A stretch of DNA of 58,844 nucleotides from an uncultured Coriobacteriaceae bacterium (GTDB lineage: Bacteria; Actinomycetota; Coriobacteriia; Coriobacteriales; Atopobiaceae). The notes beneath the pieces are model-generated. The model searched no databases and had not been told where the DNA came from. It saw only the letters and a list, made by a program, of their open reading frames with translations. The translations under genes were made by a program, and so were the position numbers. Below, piece after piece: positions 1-7,688 of the stretch; the stretch's first letter is position 1, and every line of letters starts with the position of its first letter. The stretch covers positions 1 through 58,844 of the forward strand of contig CACZCK010000017.1 of the NCBI GenBank assembly GCA_902779675.1, written 5' to 3'.

Positions 1-11
1 GCCAGCTGACA

Positions 12-76
12 TTATGTTGGGAAGGCGGGCCGTTGTGCGAACGTCACCTGCGCCTACGGCCCGCTTCCCAACATAA
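12..76. repeat. long near-perfect inverted repeat
   Basis: The arms at 12-33 and 56-76 are complementary over 21 pairs, with one bulged G and a 22-base loop. The outer part reads TTATGTTGGGAA on the left and TTCCCAACATAA on the right. It lies beyond the 3' end of the first gene and could be a terminator of an upstream convergent unit or a palindromic element. There is no clear T-run on either side. Confidence 0.6.
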
Positions 77-185
77 CCGTGGCACCTGCATAATTGCCTT
101 TATGTGGGTTCTTGCATAAGGGGAACACGCACCTCGATACTAGCAACACGCCAACCAGGCACCAACGGCACCCGACCTGCCAAGA

Positions 186-215
186 GGCGGGGCACCGCAA
201 GCGCGATGCCCCGCC
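186..215 (-). terminator. hairpin after the first PanB-like gene
   Basis: GGCGGGGCA and TGCCCCGCC form nine pairs around a 12-base loop, starting 27 bases past the stop codon of the minus-strand gene at 243. No T-tract follows on the minus strand, so it is at best a weak intrinsic terminator. Confidence 0.45.
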
Positions 216-242
216 ATCACTCGTGCTGAGCAGCCAACACCC

Positions 243-1112
243 CTAGTGGATGTCAGCGTCTACCATGTCCTTGAACTTTGCCAGCTCCTCCGGGTCCATC
301 GAGAAGCCGTGCTCGGGCAGCGGGTAACCACCGGTCTTGACGTCGTTGATGAACTCGCCGTAGGCCTTGACCGCGATCTGCGGGAGGTTGGCGTACTGCT
401 TGGCGTGGACGGTCGCGGGCGGGACGATGCCCAGCAGGTCCCAGACCACCATCTCGGAGCCGTCGCAGGGGGCGCCTGCTGCCACGCCCACCACGGGCAC
501 GGTGAGCTTCTCGGCGATGGTCTGCGCGACCTCTGCGGGCACGAGCTCGATGGTCATGCCCTTCATGCCGCACTCCTGATACTCGTAGGCGGTGCGATAG
601 ACCTTGTAGGCCTCGTCGGCGGTCTTGGCAATGCGCTTGTAGCCACCGATGTTGCCGGTCTGCCAGCCGGAGAGGGCGCCCACATGGCCAAAGATAGGCA
701 CGTGGTTGTCGGAGAGGAACTGCAGCTTGTCGTTGGTGATACCCATGATGAGGATGGAGTCCGCCTGGTCGGCCATGAGCTTCGTGGTGGTCTCAAGCGC
801 GCTCTTGTTGTCGGCCACGGTGAAGGTCTCGCACACGATGTTGAAGTGGGCGTTGGGGGCCATCTTGCGCACCTGGCGCACGTGGCTCTGGAGGTTGGCG
901 GAGCGCTCGATTGCGTTCTCGCCGGGGGCGACGAAGCGGATGATGTCGACGCCAGCGGCCTCAGCCCAAGCGCTGAACAGCGGATCGAGGTTGCCCGGTC
1001 CCACCATGACGATCTTCTCGCCCTTGTTCTTCATCTGCTGGAGATGCCAGATGGTCTTGCGACCTTTGTGCATGAGGCTGGTCTCGACCTTCTGCTGCTT
1101 CTGCTCTGCCAT
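243..1112 (-). CDS. PanB-fold (ketopantoate hydroxymethyltransferase-like) protein 1
   Basis: This 289-residue protein belongs to the PEP-mutase/KPHMT TIM-barrel superfamily. The PanB-like signature is clear: GHVG near residue 142, GGYKR near 156, IELVP with the catalytic-type Glu near 189, and GAPCDG near 213. Aligned by eye with E. coli PanB, the three metal-ligand positions (D45, D84, E114) are not conserved, so the true reaction may not be ketopantoate synthesis. The ATG at 1112 has an AAGGAG site seven bases upstream; the open frame continues further, but without such a site. It lies 71 bases after an SDR gene on the same strand. No panC or panD is near. A paralogue lies at 3217-4095. 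Confidence 0.75.
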   Translation of the reverse strand: MAEQKQQKVETSLMHKGRKTIWHLQQMKNKGEKIVMVGPGNLDPLFSAWAEAAGVDIIRFVAPGENAIERSANLQSHVRQVRKMAPNAHFNIVCETFTVADNKSALETTTKLMADQADSILIMGITNDKLQFLSDNHVPIFGHVGALSGWQTGNIGGYKRIAKTADEAYKVYRTAYEYQECGMKGMTIELVPAEVAQTIAEKLTVPVVGVAAGAPCDGSEMVVWDLLGIVPPATVHAKQYANLPQIAVKAYGEFINDVKTGGYPLPEHGFSMDPEELAKFKDMVDADIH

Positions 1113-1183
1113 GGTAATGCTCCTTTCGCGATGATACGCTCTTTGCGCCATGTGGCGCGTGATGCCTAACTGGACTGCAGCGT

Positions 1184-2125
1184 CTATGCCTGTGGGCCGG
1201 GGATGCAGCCCTCGACGGTGGTGGAGAAGGGCTTGAGCTGTGCGTTGAGCAACGCGCCTCCGTTCACGTCGACCGTCGCGCCATTCATGAAGTCGGAAGC
1301 GGACGTGCAGAGCACGTACACCATGAGGGCCACCTGATCGGGGTTCATGGCCAGCGGCACGTTCTCGGACGGCCATCCCATGACCTCCTGCTTGAAGGCG
1401 GCGTACTCGGGTCCATACGCACCGCCGTTGGCGCGACCCTCAAAGAAGACGCCACGGGAGAGCATGCCACCCGGGGCGACGCAATTCACGTTGATGCCGT
1501 ACTGCTTGAGCTCCGCCGCGGCACCAGTAGTGAGGGCACAGACGCCCGCCTTTGCAGCCTGGTAGTAGGTGTTCATGCCCACGCAACGCGGGCCCTCGCC
1601 CAAGTGTGCAGCGGAGGAGATGAAGACGATCTTACCGTGGGTCTTGTTGGCGACCATGTTGCGGGCGACTGCCTGGCCCATGAAGAAGGAGCCCTTGAGG
1701 TCGACATCGAGGACGCGGTCGTAGGTGGCTTCAGTCACATCGAGGTATGCCTGCTCGTCCCACCCGGCAGCGGAGGTGACGAGAATGTCGACGTTGCCAA
1801 AGACCTTGACGGTCTCGTCGACCAGCGCATAGCACGCATCAACAGAGCTCACGTCTGTCGAGCAGAACGCGGCCTCATACCCCTTCTCGGCAAGCGCCGC
1901 CACGGCAGCGTCGCCGCGAGCCTGACTTCGACTGGCAATCATGACCTTGGCGCCCGCCTCTGCAAGACGCGCTGCAATGTTGAAGCCAAGGCCCGTGGCA
2001 CCACCCGTGACGATGGCCACCTTGCCCTTGAGGTTGGTGAGCGCCTCCCCCAACGGCGTGCACTGCGCAAGCGTCATGCTCGCAAGCTTCTCGGGATCGG
2101 GCATCTGACGAGCTTGATCTGCCAT
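1184..2125 (-). CDS. short-chain dehydrogenase/reductase 1
   Basis: This 313-residue classical SDR has a TGGATGLG nucleotide-binding loop (about residues 40-47), Ser about 170 and a YQAAK active-site motif (Tyr188/Lys192). An N-terminal extension of about 30 residues precedes the Rossmann fold. It should oxidise or reduce a small alcohol or ketone with NAD(P); the substrate is unknown. The start is set by AAGGAGGG just upstream of the ATG at 2125. It is paralogous to the SDR at 4467-5366: both contain the same 15-residue stretch ending in NCVAPGGM and a similar tail. It lies between a LuxR-type regulator and a PanB-like gene on the same strand, so the three probably form one operon. Confidence 0.85.
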   Translation of the reverse strand: MADQARQMPDPEKLASMTLAQCTPLGEALTNLKGKVAIVTGGATGLGFNIAARLAEAGAKVMIASRSQARGDAAVAALAEKGYEAAFCSTDVSSVDACYALVDETVKVFGNVDILVTSAAGWDEQAYLDVTEATYDRVLDVDLKGSFFMGQAVARNMVANKTHGKIVFISSAAHLGEGPRCVGMNTYYQAAKAGVCALTTGAAAELKQYGINVNCVAPGGMLSRGVFFEGRANGGAYGPEYAAFKQEVMGWPSENVPLAMNPDQVALMVYVLCTSASDFMNGATVDVNGGALLNAQLKPFSTTVEGCIPGPQA

Positions 2126-2207
2126 ATGGACCCTCCTTAGGTCGCAACCTTTTCCCAGCTACGTGGCTTGATGGAAAGATACGACCCAAGAAGGTGCAAG
2201 GCACTAA

Positions 2208-3053
2208 TCACGATTGATTAGAGAGCACCTCTCCCCTTCCGCGAACGGCAGCTGCAGACAGCTTAGCGAGCAGCTCTGCCTCACTGGACACACCCAGTTT
2301 GCGGTGAATGTTCGAAACGTGCTTGTACACGGTCCGTCGCGAGATGCCCAGAGATTCGGCGATGGTTTTGGGTGTCTCGCCGCGCATGAGCATGGTGCAT
2401 AGCTGCCGCTCGCGTTCGGTGAGCGCGATGCCGCTCGCCATGAGCGAGATGGTGTCACCGAGGGGTGCCGGTGGCTCCACGAAGAGCTTGCGGTACATGT
2501 TGTCCAAGTGCGTTGCCACCAGCGAGAGCAGGGCGCGCTCATCGGCGTTGAAATCGACTGGGCGCGTGCGGTCGATGCAGAAGAGCGCCCGCATGGAGCC
2601 CTCGTGGTCAAAGAGCTGGAACCCCGTGCAGTAGGTCAGGCCGAGCGGACCCGCATACTCACGGTAGAACTTGGTGTCGTGTGGCTCTTTTGACCAGTCC
2701 AGCACGATGATCTCTTGGCGCCTCACGCGCATGCCTTGAGGGAGCGACGTTTTGTCCGCAGAAAGCTTGAGCTTCTTCGCTTCGAAGGCGGCGCGCTTCG
2801 TAGCCGAGTAACGCCCGTCGTCCACGTCGCTGTAGTACTCGTGATAGATTCTGGTGGTCTCCTTCTTGATACCTAGGAGGTACTCGTCAAACACGTTGCC
2901 TTGGCCGTCATAGAGGTAGACGCGTCCCTGATCGAAGGAGACCACCTTGCCCAGGCGCTCGAGCGCATTGACGCAGAAGGGCACTGGCTCGTCAAAAGCC
3001 CCCACCTGCAACAGAAACTCGCTCAGCTTGGCCCATTGTGCCTGCGACGGCAT
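2208..3053 (-). CDS. LuxR-family sensor regulator 1
   Basis: This 281-residue protein has a C-terminal LuxR/GerE helix-turn-helix (LTERERQL, then TVYKHVSNIHRKLGV) and an N-terminal domain of about 190 residues that resembles a GAF/PAS-type ligand sensor. That domain is clearly related to the one in the regulator at 7689-8447 (shared FCIDR/FCLDR and THL-N-Y/K-LFV patterns). No phosphoacceptor receiver domain is visible, so it probably binds a small ligand directly. The start at 3053 has GGGAGGT upstream; the open frame extends further without a ribosome site. It is 82 bases upstream of SDR 1 on the same strand and is the likely local regulator of SDR 1 and PanB-like 1. Confidence 0.8.
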   Translation of the reverse strand: MPSQAQWAKLSEFLLQVGAFDEPVPFCVNALERLGKVVSFDQGRVYLYDGQGNVFDEYLLGIKKETTRIYHEYYSDVDDGRYSATKRAAFEAKKLKLSADKTSLPQGMRVRRQEIIVLDWSKEPHDTKFYREYAGPLGLTYCTGFQLFDHEGSMRALFCIDRTRPVDFNADERALLSLVATHLDNMYRKLFVEPPAPLGDTISLMASGIALTERERQLCTMLMRGETPKTIAESLGISRRTVYKHVSNIHRKLGVSSEAELLAKLSAAAVRGRGEVLSNQS

Positions 3054-3159
3054 GGCTACCTCCCTTGTGCGCTTCCTCATCCATAGCATACTTTGGCGGA
3101 AAGGCAATACGCACAGGTGAGCAGGTAGGATACCGCAACCGTTCCGCCAAAAGGCAAAA

Positions 3160-3190
3160 GGGCGGCGCGCCCACACTGGACGCGCCGCCC
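3160..3190 (-). terminator. intrinsic terminator of the second PanB-like operon
   Basis: GGGCGGCGCG and CGCGCCGCCC pair over ten bases around an 11-base loop, 26 bases past the stop of the gene at 3217. On the minus strand the stem is followed by TTTTGCCTTTT, as expected for Rho-independent termination. Confidence 0.8.
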
Positions 3191-3216
3191 TGCTGGAAGG
3201 CAGGATGTGACGGTGC

Positions 3217-4095
3217 TTACGCCTCGAACTCGTCCATCATCTTGTTGAACTTCTCGAGCTCCTCGGGATCCATGTGGTAGCCATGCTTGTCCTCGGGGTA
3301 GTCGCCATCGCGCACGAGATCGGCCCAGTCGGCGTAGGCCTCGCAGAGGAACGGCAGCAGCTCGGCGGTGCAGACGGCATGCGACGCCGGCTTGGGCATG
3401 ACGCCGAAGGTGTCCATGTCGACCATCTCGGAGCCGTCGCAGGGGGCGCCACCGGCGATGGAGATGACGGGCACGCGCAGGGTCTCGGCGATCTTCTGGG
3501 AGACTTCCATCGGCGTGAGCTCGATGGTCATGGCGCCCATGCCGTTCTCCTGGTACTCGTAGCCCCACTTGAAGATCTTGAAGGCGTCCTCGGCGGTCTT
3601 GCCGACGCGCTTGTAGCCGGTGGCGTTGGTCTGCCAGCCGGAGATGGCGCCGATGTGGCCGAAGGTCGGGACGTAGTTGTCGCTCATGTGCTTGAGGACC
3701 TCGTTGGTGATGCCCATGGGCAGCATCGAGTCAGCGCCGTCGAAGACGTACTCGGCGCCCCAGCGCACCGCGTTCTCCTTGGTGGCGTAGGTGCTGACGG
3801 GCATGTAGAAGTTGATGTGGATGATGGAGGTGTACTCGCGGAACTTGCGGATGGTGAGGCCGGCGAGCTTCTCCTCCATGTCGAAGTCGATGCTGGTGCG
3901 CAGCGAGAGCATGTTGGGGATGCGGCAGATGTCGCAGCCGACCATCTCGGCGGCCATCGCGAAGAAGGGGCCGAGCTCGGCGGGGCACATCTGGACGAGC
4001 TTCTCGCCAGCGTCCTTCTGCTTCTGCAGGTAGGCGAGGTTCTTGCGGGTGCGGTGATGGGTGGACATAGTGATGTTGGCGGTCTTCTCTGCCAT
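3217..4095 (-). CDS. PanB-fold (ketopantoate hydroxymethyltransferase-like) protein 2
   Basis: This 292-residue paralogue of the protein at 243-1112 shares GITN, SDN-VP-FGH-GA-SGWQT, GYKR, EYQE-GM, IELTP and AGAPCDGSEMV, and a C-terminal MDPEELEKF tail. The catalytic-type Glu of PanB (IEL-P) is kept. The positions that bind metal in PanB (D45, D84, E114 in E. coli) look substituted, as in the paralogue, so the pair probably forms a subfamily with its own substrate. The start at 4095 is preceded by AAGGAG. It is the last gene of the second module, after an SDR and a 72-residue protein, and is followed by an intrinsic terminator. Confidence 0.75.
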   Translation of the reverse strand: MAEKTANITMSTHHRTRKNLAYLQKQKDAGEKLVQMCPAELGPFFAMAAEMVGCDICRIPNMLSLRTSIDFDMEEKLAGLTIRKFREYTSIIHINFYMPVSTYATKENAVRWGAEYVFDGADSMLPMGITNEVLKHMSDNYVPTFGHIGAISGWQTNATGYKRVGKTAEDAFKIFKWGYEYQENGMGAMTIELTPMEVSQKIAETLRVPVISIAGGAPCDGSEMVDMDTFGVMPKPASHAVCTAELLPFLCEAYADWADLVRDGDYPEDKHGYHMDPEELEKFNKMMDEFEA

Positions 4096-4170
4096 GATGG
4101 CTCCTTTCAGATCAAGTGTGCGGCAAAGGGACAGGTGGCCAGCGGAAACTGACCACCTGCAAGCTATTCG

Positions 4171-4389
4171 TTACTCGGCATCGAGGGCGTCCAGGCGGGC
4201 GATGATCTCCTGGACGGTCTCCTTGGGCAGGCCCACCTGCGGGAACTTGAGCAGGGTCTTCATCTTCATGCCGGCGACGGGGCCGAGCTCGGGGTTGCTC
4301 ACAAAGCCGGGAACGTACTCGTCGATGATGGCGACGGCGCGCTCGTCCTCGAGGATCTCACGGAGCTTGCTCTTGCTGCTGATGGCCAT
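4171..4389 (-). CDS. small helical PG-motif protein 1
   Basis: This 72-residue all-helical protein carries the pattern AIIDEYVPGF, then GMKMKTLLKFPQVG and IIARLDALDAE. It resembles a short conserved domain that I recall at the C-terminus of some larger hydrolases, but I cannot name a family securely. A paralogue at 27374-27589 has IITEYSPGF, MGLTLRKLASFPQA and EIDARL. It has no membrane segment and no cysteines. It lies between SDR 2 and PanB-like 2 with gaps of about 75 bases, so the three are probably co-transcribed. An accessory or subunit role for a neighbouring enzyme is inference. The ribosome site (AAGGGAA) is moderate. Confidence 0.7.
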   Translation of the reverse strand: MAISSKSKLREILEDERAVAIIDEYVPGFVSNPELGPVAGMKMKTLLKFPQVGLPKETVQEIIARLDALDAE

Positions 4390-4466
4390 GGTGGTTCCCT
4401 TCTCTTGCTAGCTATGCTTGCCTTCTCCCGCTTGCGCGGGTCAATACCGGTGTTGAGATGCATACC

Positions 4467-5366
4467 CTAGGCGTGCAGGCCGCCCTCCATCGTGTAGCTC
4501 CAGGGCTTCTCCTGGAAGGAGAGGCCGGCACCGCCGCAAACGTCGACGACGCTGCCGTACATGAAGTCAGAGACGTGTGTGCACATGGTGGCGATCATGC
4601 GAGCCATGTCGTCCGGCGTCGCCGCAACTGGTGCATCCGCGAGCGTCATCTGGTCGTGCTGCCACTCGGCACCGTACTTCTCCACGGTCTCGATGCAGTT
4701 GGCGATGGCGCCAGGGGTGACCATGCCACCAGGTGCGACGCAGTTGACGTTGATGCCGTACTGCTTGAGCTCCTTTGCAATGCCGCGAGTCATACCGATG
4801 ACGCCAGCCTTCGCCGCGTTGTACGGGGTCATCATGGCGAGCTTGGCCATGTCCTGGCCCTTGTAGGCAACGGAGGCAATGGTGACGACCTTGCCACCGT
4901 GCTTGGCGCGCACCATGGAGCGGGCACAGGCCTGCACGAGGAAGTACTGGCCCTTCATGTCGGTGTCGACGATGTCGTCGTAGAGCGCCTCGTCCATGTC
5001 GAGGAAGGCGCGGGCCTGCCAGGTGGCAGCCACGGGCACGCAGATGTCGACGGGACCAAAGGTCTCCTCGGCAAACCTCACGAGCTCCTCGGAGGCCGCA
5101 ACGTCACGTGTGTCGTAGGGGTGGTAGACGACGTTCTCGCGCCCGAGGTCCTCGAGCGCCTCGGTCGCCATCTCGCCCCACTCCTCGGAGCGCGCGCCAA
5201 AGACAACCTTGGCGCCAAGCTCAGCCAGGCGGTTGACCACGAAGAGGGCGAGACCCACCGAGCCCGAGACGACCGCCACCTTGCCACTGAGGTCCATGAG
5301 CTCGGAGAACGGCTCCACATCCTCCAGGCTGTCGGATGACATGTCAAACAGATCCTCTTTGTCCAT
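4467..5366 (-). CDS. short-chain dehydrogenase/reductase 2 with degenerate Gly motif
   Basis: This 299-residue SDR is paralogous to the one at 1184-2125, with the same NCVAPGGM segment and a similar WSYTMEGG tail. The active-site Ser (about 165) and YNAAK (Tyr182/Lys186) are present. The nucleotide loop reads SGSVGLAL (about residues 34-41) where the paralogue has TGGATGLG, so the second and third glycines are replaced. Either the cofactor is bound differently or activity has been lost. The start is the ATG at 5366 with AAGGAAG upstream. It is the first gene after a palindrome-bearing 232-base gap and is followed by the 72-residue protein and PanB-like 2. Confidence 0.8.
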   Translation of the reverse strand: MDKEDLFDMSSDSLEDVEPFSELMDLSGKVAVVSGSVGLALFVVNRLAELGAKVVFGARSEEWGEMATEALEDLGRENVVYHPYDTRDVAASEELVRFAEETFGPVDICVPVAATWQARAFLDMDEALYDDIVDTDMKGQYFLVQACARSMVRAKHGGKVVTIASVAYKGQDMAKLAMMTPYNAAKAGVIGMTRGIAKELKQYGINVNCVAPGGMVTPGAIANCIETVEKYGAEWQHDQMTLADAPVAATPDDMARMIATMCTHVSDFMYGSVVDVCGGAGLSFQEKPWSYTMEGGLHA

Positions 5367-5449
5367 AGGGGGCTTCCTTTCCTCGAAAGGGCTCGTGACC
5401 TTGAGAAAAGTATGGTCCCGTGCCGTTCGCCGGGTTATGGGCAAGAGTG

Positions 5450-5464
5450 GGTATAGCTCATACC
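5450..5464. promoter_or_regulatory. candidate operator GGTAT-N5-ATACC
   Basis: A perfect inverted repeat, GGTAT-AGCTC-ATACC, lies 84 bases upstream of the SDR 2 start. A further GGTAT half-site follows at about 5473. Similar ATACC/CATACCC half-sites occur upstream of the second LuxR gene (about 8514 and 8535). It may be a LuxR-type binding site; this is inferred from symmetry and position only. Confidence 0.4.
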
Positions 5465-5561
5465 TAAAACTTGGTATTTGCGCAGGTCAGCGGCGGTATT
5501 TTCGAACAAGCGTCAAATGGCTCGCGCACATGGTCTCTCCCCCATGCGCAAGCCCCGACCT

Positions 5562-5594
5562 TTCGCGCAAAAGGGGTACTCCCCCATGCGCGAA
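5562..5594. repeat. intergenic hairpin, GGGGTACTCCCC core
   Basis: TTCGCGCA (5562-5569) pairs with TGCGCGAA (5587-5594) around a GGGGTACTCCCC-type core. It ends four bases before the stop codon of the minus-strand gene at 5599. It is one of about ten such hairpins in the window and has no T-tract. Confidence 0.75.
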
Positions 5595-5598
5595 GGCT

Positions 5599-6018
5599 TT
5601 ACTGCGAGCAGGCCCAGTCGCGGATCTTGCGCTCGCGCACGTCGCGTTCGAGGAAGGTGAGGTCTTTGCCAAAGAAGCGCTTGACCTCGTCGAGGGTGGA
5701 GTTCTGGCGCGCGGCGATGGCCTCGCCTTCGGCAAGCAGCTCCTCGGGCGTCACCGTGACGTCCAGCTTCCGCGTGAGGTCCTTGAGCACGAGCGGCTCC
5801 TTGGCCTCAAAGAGGGCGGCCTCCACAAGGGCGTCCTTCTGCCCCTCGAGCTCCATCTCGGGAAACGGATGCGACTCGGCGCCCGTCATCTGGGCGTAGA
5901 TCATGCGGTGCTTCATGTCGGCACGGACGCGGTAGAGCTCCTCCTCCACGTCCTCCTGTGCGACCTCGACGTCATAGGCGAGCACGTAGGCGCGCCACCT
6001 CTCCTCGCTATAGCTCAT
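5599..6018 (-). CDS. trigger-factor C-terminal-like protein
   Basis: This 139-residue, charged, helical protein has a second half (EEL-AEGEAIAARQN, then DEVKRFFG, then RERKIRDW) that follows the layout of the C-terminal chaperone domain of trigger factor and SurA-type proteins. The ribosome-binding and PPIase domains of trigger factor are absent. The true trigger factor gene is elsewhere, at 44976-46331. Its ATG overlaps the chaperonin stop as ATGA, so translation is coupled. I infer a small chaperone or co-chaperone acting with the upstream chaperonin. The homology is by eye and moderate. Confidence 0.6.
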   Translation of the reverse strand: MSYSEERWRAYVLAYDVEVAQEDVEEELYRVRADMKHRMIYAQMTGAESHPFPEMELEGQKDALVEAALFEAKEPLVLKDLTRKLDVTVTPEELLAEGEAIAARQNSTLDEVKRFFGKDLTFLERDVRERKIRDWACSQ

Positions 6019-7673
6019 CGCGCGCCTCCCACATGAAACGCCTCGGCAAGACTCGGCGCCTCGCCCTTCACCGGCGTGACGCCCGCCTCGCTGACCAGTA
6101 GGGTCTCGGCCACCGAGAACGCAGCCTCCACTGCGGTGCGCGTCACGCGAACCGGGTCGATGATGCCCTCCTCGAACATGTCGACATAGCGGTCGCGCGA
6201 CGCGTCATAGCCGGTGCCGTCGGCCGCCTCGCGCAGGCGCTCGGCAACCACGCGCCCGTTGGCCCCCGCATTGGCCGCGATGCGCAGCAGCGGGGCTTGG
6301 CAGGCCTCGATGGCAAGCCGCGCGCCGGTGCGCTCGTCGCCCTCCAGTCCATCGGCCAGCTCCTCGAGCGCTGGCACCACCGAGAGCAGCGCGACGCCGC
6401 CACCGGCCACCACTCCCTCCTCAAAGGCCGCACGCGCCGCGTTGACGGCATCCTCCACGCGCATCTTGCGCTCCCATTGCTCGGTCTCGGTGACGCCGCC
6501 CACGGCAATCGTGGCAACACCCGAGACGAACGACGCCAGCCGCTCCGCATGGCGCTTGCGGTTGAACTCGTACTCGGTGTTTTCGGCGCGATAGCGAAGC
6601 TCGGCCACGCGCCTTTCGACCGCCTCGGGGTCACCGTGTCCGCCCGAGATAATGGTGCGTTTGCGCGAGACCTTGACGCGGTCGGCCTCGCCCAGCATCT
6701 CGCGCGTGACGTCACGGATTGAGAGGCCCATCTCCTCGCTCACGAACATGCCGCCCGTCTGTACGGCAATGTCGTCCAGGCGCCACTGCCTGCCCTCGCC
6801 ATAGGCGGGGGCCTGCACACAGGCAACGTTCATGTCGCCTTCGAGCTTGTTGCGCATGACCAACGCGAGCGCGTCGCCCTCTATGCCGTCGCAGATCACC
6901 AGGATGTCGCGTCCGTCCTCCGCCGCGCAGATGAGAGCGGGAATGATGTCCTGCGCGTTCTCGAACTTCTTGTCGCAAATGAGGATGTAGGGCTCCTCCA
7001 GGATTGCCTCGCCAGTACGGGTGTCGGTCGCCATGTGCGGGGAGATCAGTCCGCGGTCGAAGACGATGCCCTCGTCTACGGTGAGCGTGGTCTCCATGCG
7101 TTGCGAGTCGTCGACGTTGACCACACCCTCGAGCCCCACGCGGTAGATGGCCTCCCCCACCATGGCACCGAGCGCCTCGTCCTGGCAGGAGATGGTGGCC
7201 ACGTGAGCTATGTCCTCCTCGGTCGTCACGGGGACGGCCGATGCCACGAGCCCACCCACAGCCAGCTCGCCGGCCCTCTTGATGCCCCGGCGCAGCGCCA
7301 GCGGGTCGGCCCCGGCGGCTATGTTGCGGAAGGCCTCCTGCAGCAGTGCCTGCGCAAGCACGATCGCCGTCGTGGTGCCGTCGCCCGCCTCGTCGTTGGC
7401 CTTGACCGCCGCCTCCTTCATGAGCTGCGCGCCCATGTTCTTGACCGGGTCGGCGAACGAGATCTCCTTGGCGATGGTCACACCGTCGTTGGTGATGAGC
7501 ACCGGTGCTCCCGCCTGCGCCCGATCTCCGTAGTCGGCCCCATGAAGGTTGGCCTTCTGATGCATGGCCACATTGCGGCCCTTGGGTCCCAGCGTGGCGC
7601 TCACGGCGTCCGCGAGCTCGTCGACGCCTTCGAGCAGAGCCTGGCGAGCCGCCTCGCCTTGGATGATTGCCAT
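6015..7673 (-). CDS. divergent GroEL-type chaperonin (Hsp60)
   Basis: This 552-residue group I chaperonin has TLGPKGRNV, GDGTTTA (ATP site), the apical domain and VAGGGVALL. Two features are unusual. An insertion of about 14 residues after GPKGRNVAMHQKA replaces the usual short loop before ITNDGVTIAKEI. The C-terminus ends without the Gly-Gly-Met tail. No groES lies next to it. It sits between a LuxR-type regulator (15 bases upstream) and a small trigger-factor-like gene (4-base overlap), so it is probably not the housekeeping groEL but a specialised copy serving the neighbouring enzymes. The start at 7673 follows an AAAGGG site. Confidence 0.9.
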   Translation of the reverse strand: MAIIQGEAARQALLEGVDELADAVSATLGPKGRNVAMHQKANLHGADYGDRAQAGAPVLITNDGVTIAKEISFADPVKNMGAQLMKEAAVKANDEAGDGTTTAIVLAQALLQEAFRNIAAGADPLALRRGIKRAGELAVGGLVASAVPVTTEEDIAHVATISCQDEALGAMVGEAIYRVGLEGVVNVDDSQRMETTLTVDEGIVFDRGLISPHMATDTRTGEAILEEPYILICDKKFENAQDIIPALICAAEDGRDILVICDGIEGDALALVMRNKLEGDMNVACVQAPAYGEGRQWRLDDIAVQTGGMFVSEEMGLSIRDVTREMLGEADRVKVSRKRTIISGGHGDPEAVERRVAELRYRAENTEYEFNRKRHAERLASFVSGVATIAVGGVTETEQWERKMRVEDAVNAARAAFEEGVVAGGGVALLSVVPALEELADGLEGDERTGARLAIEACQAPLLRIAANAGANGRVVAERLREAADGTGYDASRDRYVDMFEEGIIDPVRVTRTAVEAAFSVAETLLVSEAGVTPVKGEAPSLAEAFHVGGAR

Positions 7674-7688
7674 AGAATCCCTTTCGTC

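Noticed and set aside
243..4095. Pantothenate biosynthesis operon (panB copies)
   Set aside because: No panC, panD or panE nearby, two copies with SDRs and LuxR regulators, and metal-ligand positions that look different from PanB.
4458..5339. Long plus-strand frames opposite the SDR, PanB-like, GcvT-like, valS and clpX genes
   Set aside because: They are mirror frames caused by high GC in third codon positions: repetitive His/Val/Asp/Gly composition, no ribosome sites and no family motifs.
5562..5594. Ordinary intrinsic terminators for the GGGGTA-tip hairpins
   Set aside because: Position fits, but T-tracts are lacking in nearly all copies and the tip is conserved while stems vary, which standard terminators do not require.
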